A stretch of DNA of 64,000 bases from the NCBI GenBank assembly GCA_047972425.1, contig JBKEAR010000034.1, forward strand, positions 3,699 through 67,698. The letters run 5' to 3'. The DNA comes from JBKEAR01 sp047972425 (GTDB lineage Bacteria > Pseudomonadota > Alphaproteobacteria > JBKEAR01). Position 1 is the stretch's first letter. Each line of letters opens with the position of its first letter. The notes beneath the pieces are model-generated. The model searched no databases and was not told the origin of the DNA. It was given only the letters and a program-made list of their open reading frames with translations. Below, piece by piece: positions 1-6,934 of this stretch. Position numbers and translations under genes: made by a program.

Positions 1-28
1 GCCCAAATTTCTTTGAATTTAATTATTA

Positions 29-1276
29 TTAAGCAATATCGGCAATTAATTTACCATTTTCAATATGGGTGAATACGGCTTGCACAATCTGACCTTCGGC
101 AATATTTTGGTTTAACTTAACCGGTGCGTAATGGGGGGAATAGCCACGGTTATTACTTTCTACTAAAACAGATGCCGAGGTTCCTAAAAAGCTATTGAGC
201 CAATTCGCTTTAAGTTCATCACCAAGGGAGCGTAACCTTGCCGCGCGTGATTTTCTATCTGCCACAGCTATAGCGCGCATTTTAGCTGCCGGAGTCCCTT
301 TGCGTGATGAATAGGGGAAAACATGCAAAAGCGGAATGTTCTGCGCTTTAATAAATTGATAGGTGGCTTCAAATTGGGCATCGCTTTCTTTCGGGAAGCC
401 CGTAATCATATCTGCCCCCAATGCAATATAAGGCTGTTGTTTGCGGATATTTTCTATCCATAGGGCAGCAGATTTTGTATGATGACGGCGGCCCATATTG
501 GCCAAAACCCTATCTTCGCCCGCTTGGAGCGATAAATGAACATGGGGCATAAAACGTTCATCGCTTATAACCTCAAGCAAGGCATCATCGTGCACCGCAG
601 GGTCTAATGATGATAAACGCAATCTTTTTAGCTGTGGCACATGGCGAAAAATTAACCCCACAAGCTCCCCTAAGGAGGCTTGTGGTTGCAAATCTTTACC
701 CCAGCTCGAAATATCCACGCCCGTTAACACAACTTCTTTATGGCCATAATCAATGAGTTTTTTAATCTGATCCAAAATAACATTAAGCTCTAACGACCAA
801 CTTGGTCCACGGGCTTCACGGATAATGCAAAATGAGCATTTATGGTCGCAACCTTGCTGAATTTGCACAAAAGCTCGGGTTCGGTTTTCCATGCCCGATA
901 CCAAATGATGGGCGGTTTCAATGAGCATATCTCTTGGAGATACCGCTATTTTGTTTTCTTCATCACCACGCGATAGGGGAATATAGCGGGCAATCTCCAT
1001 TTTTTCCCGATTACCCACAACTTTATCAACCTCAGCCATTTGGGCAAATTGTTCGGGGTTTACCTGTGCGGCACAACCTGTAACCACAATACGGGCATTT
1101 TTATTTTCGCGGCGGAGGCGGCGGATTGTTTGGCGGGCTTGGCGTTCGGCCTCGGCTGTAACCGAGCATGTGTTGACGATAATCACATCATCTAAACCTG
1201 TGGTCTGGTTGCGTAACATCTCGCTTTCTAAGCTATTGAGCCGGCAGCCGAGTGTTACAATTTTTGCTTCACTCAT
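29..1276 (-). CDS. mtaB: tRNA threonylcarbamoyladenosine methylthiotransferase MtaB
   Basis: Radical-SAM enzyme that adds a methylthio group to t6A37 of tRNAs to give ms2t6A. The N-terminal UPF0004 domain carries the three expected cysteines (C11, C37, C68), which should hold the auxiliary Fe-S cluster. The radical-SAM CxxxCxxC motif is C143/C147/C150 in CDHKCSFC. At 415 residues it has the family's usual length and looks complete. The start is ATG at 1276, and the gene lies just downstream of dapF on the same strand with about 5 bases between them. A dapF-mtaB pair is common in Rhizobiales, where ftsY often follows; that position is off the left edge. MtaB is preferred over MiaB because of the N-terminus (TLGCRLN) and the context. 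Confidence 0.93.
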   Translation of the reverse strand: MSEAKIVTLGCRLNSLESEMLRNQTTGLDDVIIVNTCSVTAEAERQARQTIRRLRRENKNARIVVTGCAAQVNPEQFAQMAEVDKVVGNREKMEIARYIPLSRGDEENKIAVSPRDMLIETAHHLVSGMENRTRAFVQIQQGCDHKCSFCIIREARGPSWSLELNVILDQIKKLIDYGHKEVVLTGVDISSWGKDLQPQASLGELVGLIFRHVPQLKRLRLSSLDPAVHDDALLEVISDERFMPHVHLSLQAGEDRVLANMGRRHHTKSAALWIENIRKQQPYIALGADMITGFPKESDAQFEATYQFIKAQNIPLLHVFPYSSRKGTPAAKMRAIAVADRKSRAARLRSLGDELKANWLNSFLGTSASVLVESNNRGYSPHYAPVKLNQNIAEGQIVQAVFTHIENGKLIADIA

Positions 1277-1281
1277 GGCAA

Positions 1282-2127
1282 TTATCTCTTATTCCACAAA
1301 CTTTCCGATAATGTACCGCCAAAGCTAATAGCAATAGGCCCACGTAAGATAACATGATCATCTTCGCGTAGATATTCCACACCCAGTTCACCGCCATCAA
1401 CACTTACTTTAACATTGCGTTTAATAAGGCCTTTTTTTACAAGGGCAACGACCGATGCACATGTGCCCGAACCACAAGCCAAAGTAATGCCTGCACCACG
1501 CTCCCATACCCGCATGCGTATATGGCTTTTGCTGATTACTTCAACAAATTCCACATTAGTACGCTCAGGAAAGTAAGGGTGGTTTTCTACCAGAGAGCCT
1601 ATTTTTTCAAGGTCAATTTGGGTCACATCATCCACAACAAATACGGCGTGCGGATTACCCATATTGACCATATAAGGATTATCTAGGCCTTCAATATCTA
1701 ACGGAACCGCATGGGTAGGTAAATCTTGCGAAAGCGGAATATCTTGCCAATGAAATTTGGGTTTGCCCATATCCACATTAATCACGCCATCATCATCAAC
1801 ACCGCAAGGCAATAAGCCCGCTGCGGTTTCAATAATGCATTCATCGCTTCCAAGCGCACTCATTATAAGTGCAGCCACACAACGGGTGGCATTGCCACAA
1901 GCGGCCGATTGCGAGCCATCGCTATTATAAATAATCATAAATACATCGGCATCTTCATGCTTGGGGGCATGGAGTTCAATGAGCTGATCGCAACCCACAC
2001 CAAAATGCCGATCACAAATATTTGGTATCGCTATTTCGTTGAGTGCAGCATTATGAATACGGCTATCAATGATCACAAAATCATTACCTGCTCCGTGCAT
2101 TTTTATAAAAGATATTGGCTCTGTCAT
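1282..2127 (-). CDS. dapF: diaminopimelate epimerase DapF
   Basis: Converts LL- to meso-diaminopimelate, the precursor of lysine and of the peptidoglycan crosslink. The two catalytic cysteines are visible: C77 in AACGNATR and C218 in ACGSGTC. The reading frame stays open for 14 more codons upstream (to 2169), but the start at 2127 is preferred. It has an AAAGG ribosome-binding site about 5 bases upstream, and the family N-terminus (xxFxKMHGAGNDF) begins right after it. The 281-residue length is typical. Only about 70 bases separate this start from the divergent GH42 gene, so the two promoters must be back to back. Confidence 0.95.
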   Translation of the reverse strand: MTEPISFIKMHGAGNDFVIIDSRIHNAALNEIAIPNICDRHFGVGCDQLIELHAPKHEDADVFMIIYNSDGSQSAACGNATRCVAALIMSALGSDECIIETAAGLLPCGVDDDGVINVDMGKPKFHWQDIPLSQDLPTHAVPLDIEGLDNPYMVNMGNPHAVFVVDDVTQIDLEKIGSLVENHPYFPERTNVEFVEVISKSHIRMRVWERGAGITLACGSGTCASVVALVKKGLIKRNVKVSVDGGELGVEYLREDDHVILRGPIAISFGGTLSESLWNKR

Positions 2128-2199
2128 ATTTACCTTTGCATTCGCTTTAACCAGCTTGTAATATGGCATTATGTAAGGTTAAAAGCAAGGGAATAGATA

Positions 2200-4155
2200 A
2201 TGGAGCTTGGCGTTTGTTATTATCCGGAACATTGGGCTGAAAGTATATGGGAACAAGATGCTCAAAATATGGTGAATTTGGGTATAAAAAAAGTAAGGAT
2301 TGGCGAGTTTGCATGGTCTAAGATAGAGCCCAAAGCAGGGGAGTATCAATGGCAATGGCTTGATAAAGCCATTGATGTTTTAGGTAAAGCCGGTTTGGAA
2401 GTGATATTGGGTACACCCACAGCCACACCGCCTAAATGGCTGGTTGATAAATATCCGGCGATGTTGGCTTTAGATGAAAGCGGGCATAAACGTAATTTTG
2501 GCTCGCGGCGGCATTATAGTTTCTCTTCCCTTGAATATAAAAATGAATGTGCGCGCATTGTTACTTTAATGGCTGAGCGTTATGGGAATAACCCATATGT
2601 AACGGCTTGGCAAACCGATAATGAATATGGCTGTCATAAGACAACTTACGATTATTCTGATAATGCAAAACAAGCATTTCGGTTATGGCTTAAGGAGCAA
2701 TATGGCTCCCTTCAAGCGCTTAATCGGGCATGGGGCAATATATTTTGGTCGATGGAATATACCGATTTTGATGAAGTTGATTTACCCAATTTAACTGTAA
2801 CCAATGCCAACCCAGCACATAGTATGGATTTTCGCCGATTTTCGTCTGATCAGGTTCGGAAATTCAACCAGCTACAAGTCGAAATTTTACGGAAATACAG
2901 CCCTAATCGAGACATTATCCATAATTTTATGGGTAATTTCACCGATTTTAATCATTTTGATGTTGGTGCAGACCTTGATGTTTCCTCATGGGATAATTAT
3001 CCCCTTGGTTTTTTAGATGTATTTGTAAAAGATGCCAAACAAAAAGCCGCTTATATGCGCATTGGCCACCCAGAAATCGGCGCTTTTCATCATGATTTAT
3101 ATCGTGCAACCGGCAAGGGGCGCATGTGGGTAATGGAGCTACAACCCGGGCCTGTGAATTGGGCGCCTTATAATCCTATGCCATCTCAAGATGCAATGCG
3201 CTTATGGGGGTGGGAGGCCTTTGCCCATGGTGCGGAGGTTGTTTCGTATTTTCGGTGGCGGCAAGCCCCTTGGGCGCAAGAGCAAATGCATACGGGCTTA
3301 AGATTACCCAATGATGAACCTGCAACAGCTTATAATGAGGTTGCACAGCTTTATCAGGAATTATCCAACCTACCGAAAAATATAGCTACCCAACAAGCCG
3401 ATGTTGCCATTATTTTTGATTACGAAGCCGCATGGATGATGAATATTCAGCCCCATGCGCAAGAGATGGATTATTTAACCAGCGGCTTAGATATTTACCG
3501 CGAAATTCGCAGTTGTAGCTTAAATGTGGATATTTTACCGCAAGGGGCATCACTTAAGGGTTATAAGGCGGTATTTATTCCGCCTACAGCTTATATAAAA
3601 GATGAAACAGCTAAAGAATTGGCCGAATTTTCAGGTATGGTTTTGGTCTCTTGCCGCACAGGGAGCCGCAATAAAAATTTTGCATTCCCCGATAATTTAG
3701 CACCGGGAAATTTAACGGATTTATTAGGGGTTTCGGTTAAAACTGTTGATAGCGTACGCCCCGATATGGGGGGTAAAATTAATTGGTACGATAGCCATGA
3801 GCATTTTAATTGGTATTTATGGCGCGAGATTGTGGTTGCGCAAGAAGATGCTAAGATACTCTCTTATTTTACCGATACAGATACACCAGCCATTATCGAA
3901 AATAATAACTTTACTTATATGGCTTGTTTGGGTGGGCGCTCATTATTGGGGCGGTTAGTCCGCCGAATATTGCGTAAAGCTGGGGTCCATATAGAAAAGA
4001 TCCCCGATTGTTTGCGCATTCGTAAAAGAGGAGACTATGCTTTTGCCTTTAACTATGGGCAAGAGGCCGTTGTTATACCCATGGCGCCAAATGCTAAAAT
4101 AATTGTGGGAGAGCAACATATAAAACCTAATCAGGTAACCATTTGGAAACTATAG
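2200..4155 (+). CDS. GH42 beta-galactosidase
   Basis: Retaining glycoside hydrolase of family 42, a (beta/alpha)8 barrel followed by a trimerisation domain and a small C-terminal domain. It starts with the family hallmark GVCYYPEHW. The acid/base is E142 in the N-E pair of QTDNEYG, and the nucleophile is E313 in MELQPGPVNW. There is no signal peptide, so it should act in the cytoplasm on imported beta-galactosides or galacto-oligosaccharides. The 651 residues are normal for the family. An AGGGA ribosome-binding site precedes the ATG. No sugar transporter or lacI-type regulator is adjacent. The nearest candidate transporters are the MFS pair at 30.7-33.3 kb, and that link is speculative. It sits as a single accessory gene between dapF and housekeeping genes. 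Confidence 0.92.
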   Translation: MELGVCYYPEHWAESIWEQDAQNMVNLGIKKVRIGEFAWSKIEPKAGEYQWQWLDKAIDVLGKAGLEVILGTPTATPPKWLVDKYPAMLALDESGHKRNFGSRRHYSFSSLEYKNECARIVTLMAERYGNNPYVTAWQTDNEYGCHKTTYDYSDNAKQAFRLWLKEQYGSLQALNRAWGNIFWSMEYTDFDEVDLPNLTVTNANPAHSMDFRRFSSDQVRKFNQLQVEILRKYSPNRDIIHNFMGNFTDFNHFDVGADLDVSSWDNYPLGFLDVFVKDAKQKAAYMRIGHPEIGAFHHDLYRATGKGRMWVMELQPGPVNWAPYNPMPSQDAMRLWGWEAFAHGAEVVSYFRWRQAPWAQEQMHTGLRLPNDEPATAYNEVAQLYQELSNLPKNIATQQADVAIIFDYEAAWMMNIQPHAQEMDYLTSGLDIYREIRSCSLNVDILPQGASLKGYKAVFIPPTAYIKDETAKELAEFSGMVLVSCRTGSRNKNFAFPDNLAPGNLTDLLGVSVKTVDSVRPDMGGKINWYDSHEHFNWYLWREIVVAQEDAKILSYFTDTDTPAIIENNNFTYMACLGGRSLLGRLVRRILRKAGVHIEKIPDCLRIRKRGDYAFAFNYGQEAVVIPMAPNAKIIVGEQHIKPNQVTIWKL

Positions 4156-4252
4156 CCATAAAATAGCTTTATTTATTTTTTATATGTTTTGTTAACGCTT
4201 CGCTTACCCAATTGAGTATAAAATGAGTTGATTGACTGTTGGAGAATAAAAA

Positions 4253-4624
4253 ATGAAATTAATAGTAACAAAATTATTTGCAGGTGCTGCCATTATCGGT
4301 TTAGCGGCATGTTCGGGTGTGGGGGCAAATTACGAGCCCACAGTCGATGGTGTAAAAGATGCTAAATATTATGGTGATTTAGCCGCTTGCCAGAATTTAT
4401 CGAAAGAAAAATCTTACGCATCTAACCGTAATGCGGGTGCAACTGCATTAGGCGCAGGTATTGGTGCATTAACACGCTCTAAAGGTGACCGCGGTGATAT
4501 TGCCGAGGGCGCTGCTATTGGTGCGGGTGTTGCCGCTGCGGGTTCGGGTGTATTAACGGCATCGGAACGCCAAAATGTTATTAAAAATTGTATGCGTGGC
4601 CGTGGCCATAACATTGTTGGCTAA
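4253..4624 (+). CDS. small glycine-zipper lipoprotein
   Basis: A 123-residue secreted lipoprotein. The N-terminal signal ends in a lipobox (LAAC, lipidated C20). The middle of the mature protein has a glycine/alanine-rich stretch at about residues 60-100 (GAGIGAL, GAAIGAGVAAAG) resembling a glycine-zipper membrane segment, as in the SlyB/OmpA-associated outer-membrane lipoproteins. A cysteine lies near the C-terminus (NCMRGRGH). The start has a GGAG site about 8 bases upstream. The gene is monocistronic and ends at a strong hairpin terminator. Function unknown; probably envelope-associated. Confidence 0.8.
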   Translation: MKLIVTKLFAGAAIIGLAACSGVGANYEPTVDGVKDAKYYGDLAACQNLSKEKSYASNRNAGATALGAGIGALTRSKGDRGDIAEGAAIGAGVAAAGSGVLTASERQNVIKNCMRGRGHNIVG

Positions 4625-4645
4625 TAATAACAATTATTACAAAAT

Positions 4646-4677
4646 AAAAAGGCAGATGTTTCATCTGCCTTTTTATT
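4646..4677. terminator. bidirectional hairpin terminator
   Basis: Stem GGCAGATG / CATCTGCC (4651-4658 with 4662-4669) around a TTT loop, flanked by A-rich and T-rich runs. It lies between the convergent lipoprotein and outer-membrane protein genes, so it can serve both strands. Confidence 0.88.
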
Positions 4678-4697
4678 GTTTAAATACGCAACAATGA

Positions 4698-5489
4698 TTA
4701 AAACTGAATATTTAATCCCGTAAAAACTTGCCATTCGGGTAAGCCTGCACCTCTACGGAATACAGAATATTGAGGCTCTACAAATAGGTTAAATGTTGCA
4801 TAATCCGTATTAAAAACTTTACCAAAACCCAAACCAACAGGTACCATGTAGTTATCGTTTTCAAAGTTATAAGTCATAATGGGGGATGTACGCAGATAAT
4901 ACCCTTTGCCAAGTTGATAAAAACCAAACAATTGGAGCGAGCCTAAATTTACAGTATCTCTGTCATCATCGCCAGCAAAGCTATGGGCATAGGTAGCTAA
5001 ATAACCATATTGAAATTTGGGGGAGGTTTTATTAAAAAATACATTGGCTAAACCCCCCGACCATTTGCCGCTACCTAAGCTATCTTCGGTTGCTGTTGGT
5101 ATGTTTAACATTGGGCCAATACCAAAGCTAATACCGGGGTTGGTGTCGAAAATATAGCTAGTTAAAAGGTTTAAATCACCAAGGCCAGTATCATAACCAT
5201 CTAAAGCGGGGAGATTGTTGATATTAAGCGATGCTCTGCCAATCCATTTTGTTTCGCCAATTGTAAAAGGCTGCGCAAAGCGGATAATCCCTTGGTCGGC
5301 ATATTTACCTAAAGTATCATCGCCATCACCAATGGTTAAATCGCCAATATAATAGTTATGAAAACTGATTCCGGCCTTAAAGGCAAGGGGATTATTGGCA
5401 TCGGCTTGCGTATCTGCATCTTCGGCCATAGAGGGTAAAGCTGCCCAAGCCAATAAGGATAATGCTGGTAATAATTTGTGAATTTTCAT
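4698..5489 (-). CDS. outer-membrane beta-barrel protein, so-called neuromedin-U-like family
   Basis: A 263-residue protein with a Sec signal peptide cleaved near PSMA/EDAD, then alternating beta-strands ending in an aromatic C-terminal residue (NIQF), the usual sorting signal of an outer-membrane barrel. The central block GIGPMLNIPTATED...LGSGKWSGG matches my recollection of the bacterial family often labelled 'neuromedin U', a misnomer. Its function is not established; a porin-like transport role is a guess. The start has a GGGAG site. The gene is divergent from the cyclophilin gene across about 140 bases of very AT-rich DNA. Confidence 0.72.
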   Translation of the reverse strand: MKIHKLLPALSLLAWAALPSMAEDADTQADANNPLAFKAGISFHNYYIGDLTIGDGDDTLGKYADQGIIRFAQPFTIGETKWIGRASLNINNLPALDGYDTGLGDLNLLTSYIFDTNPGISFGIGPMLNIPTATEDSLGSGKWSGGLANVFFNKTSPKFQYGYLATYAHSFAGDDDRDTVNLGSLQLFGFYQLGKGYYLRTSPIMTYNFENDNYMVPVGLGFGKVFNTDYATFNLFVEPQYSVFRRGAGLPEWQVFTGLNIQF

Positions 5490-5626
5490 CGTAAATCTCC
5501 CTTAATATCTGGGTATTTGTAATTTTTTTTGCACGCAAAACAATTATAATAATATCTCTTTGCATTTAATTAATATCTATTATAAATATAACAGAGAAAT
5601 ATTTTATTAACAATTAAAGAGACTAA

Positions 5627-6202
5627 ATGATGATAAAAAGAATTATTCGCCCACTTTTCTCATTGGTTATTGTTTTTTTTGCAATGAATTGTTATGCTTC
5701 GGGCATGAATGAATTGGAGAAAAATATGAATCCTGAAAATACTTTAGTTATCGAACTTGAAAGCGGAAAAGTTTATGTTGAGCTTTATCCGGAAAAAGCA
5801 CCAGAGCATGTAAAACGTATTACCGAGCTTGCATCGGAAGGTTTTTACGATGGTATTGTTTTTCATCGGGTTATCCCCGGTTTTATGGCACAAACAGGCG
5901 ACCCAACCGGAACCGGCATGGGTGGGTCAGACAAACCGGATTTAAAAGCGGAGTTTAACGATGTTAAGCATGTGCGCGGTACGGCATCGATGGCACGCTC
6001 GCAAAATCCAAACTCGGCCAACAGCCAGTTTTTTATCTGTTTTGAGCCTGCACCGCATCTTGATGGTCAATATACCGTTTGGGGGCAAGTGATTGAAGGT
6101 ATGGGTAATATCGATAAAATTAAAAAGGGCGATTCCTATTCGGGGCAAGTCAATGATCCGGATAAAATGATTAAAGTTAGATTATTAAAAGACTTTGAAT
6201 AA
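5627..6202 (+). CDS. ppiA: periplasmic cyclophilin-type peptidyl-prolyl isomerase
   Basis: Cyclophilin fold of about 160 residues after an N-terminal signal peptide (roughly residues 1-25, ending near CYASG). It catalyses cis-trans isomerisation of prolyl bonds. Key segments are FHRVIPGFMAQTGD (catalytic Arg and the hydrophobic pocket), SQFFICF and the GQYTVWGQV block. The signal peptide points to the periplasm, so it corresponds to PpiA rather than cytoplasmic PpiB. Two adjacent ATG codons start the frame; the second is better spaced from the upstream AAAGAG. In many alphaproteobacteria cyclophilin genes lie close to gyrA, as here. A hairpin terminator follows directly. Confidence 0.88.
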   Translation: MMIKRIIRPLFSLVIVFFAMNCYASGMNELEKNMNPENTLVIELESGKVYVELYPEKAPEHVKRITELASEGFYDGIVFHRVIPGFMAQTGDPTGTGMGGSDKPDLKAEFNDVKHVRGTASMARSQNPNSANSQFFICFEPAPHLDGQYTVWGQVIEGMGNIDKIKKGDSYSGQVNDPDKMIKVRLLKDFE

Positions 6203-6207
6203 AAATA

Positions 6208-6235
6208 AAGCCACCCTTTAAAGGTGGCTTTTATT
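6208..6235 (+). terminator. hairpin terminator of the cyclophilin gene
   Basis: Stem AAGCCACC / GGTGGCTT around a short T/A-rich loop, followed by TTATTTT. It starts just after the stop codon at 6202. Confidence 0.85.
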
Positions 6236-6253
6236 TTGGGTATATAACGTAAT

Positions 6254-6877
6254 ATGAGCAAAATTTTTAGCTGGTTAGAGCTGATTATTGTTTTTATTGG
6301 GCTGCCTTATATAATTGCGGTATATCATTTTCCGCGCCCGATTTTATATTCTATTTTGGCTACAGCTTGTATTTATATTATCTTGCGTAATCTCCACACT
6401 ATTGATTGGCGGGCTTTTTTGGTTTTTCCGCGCTCTAAAACAATATGGTTTAATGTTGTTGGGCGTACCCTAATTTTATTATTACTTTCTATTATTGCCA
6501 TGTTGATACTCCCCAATAAAGGCTGGTTTTTACTACCTAAATATAATATTTGGTTATGGTTGGCAATTATGGTTTTATACCCAGTAATCTCTGTACTGCC
6601 CCAAGAGATTATCTGGCGTTTTCATTTATTAGAAAATACAAAAAATATATTACCAAGCCGTCAGTTACGTATTATTGTGAGTGCTGTTTTATTTGGTTGG
6701 GTACATATTATTTTTGGTACCGTTTTTGCGGTTGTTGCAACCATATATTTGGGGTTGCAATTAGCCTATGCTTATTATCAGGGGCAAAAATCTTTTTGGG
6801 TGGTTTGGGTAGAGCATTCCTTAGCTGGGCAAATTGCCTTTACCATCGGCTTGGGTGTTTATTTTTATAACGGATAA
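6254..6877 (+). CDS. CPBP-family intramembrane protease-like protein
   Basis: Polytopic membrane protein of 207 residues with about six hydrophobic segments and the three conserved motifs of the CPBP (CAAX protease and bacteriocin-processing) family. Motif 1 is QEIIWR (Q117, E118, R122), motif 2 is FGWVH (F147, H151) and motif 3 is the EHSLAG helix (H188). The usual motif 1 is EExxxR; here the first glutamate is glutamine, the second is kept. The enzyme may still be active, but this is a non-canonical site. Substrate unknown. The ribosome-binding site is weak. It is followed by a bidirectional terminator shared with gyrA. Confidence 0.78.
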   Translation: MSKIFSWLELIIVFIGLPYIIAVYHFPRPILYSILATACIYIILRNLHTIDWRAFLVFPRSKTIWFNVVGRTLILLLLSIIAMLILPNKGWFLLPKYNIWLWLAIMVLYPVISVLPQEIIWRFHLLENTKNILPSRQLRIIVSAVLFGWVHIIFGTVFAVVATIYLGLQLAYAYYQGQKSFWVVWVEHSLAGQIAFTIGLGVYFYNG

Positions 6878-6881
6878 ATAA

Positions 6882-6914
6882 AAAAAGCGAAAGGGGTGTT
6901 CCTTTCGCTTTTCT
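6882..6914. terminator. bidirectional terminator between the CPBP gene and gyrA
   Basis: Stem AAAAGCGAAAGG (6883-6894) pairs with CCTTTCGCTTTT (6901-6912) around a 6-base loop. It ends in T runs on both strands and separates two convergent genes. Confidence 0.88.
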
Positions 6915-6934
6915 GTTTGATCAAAGAAAATATC

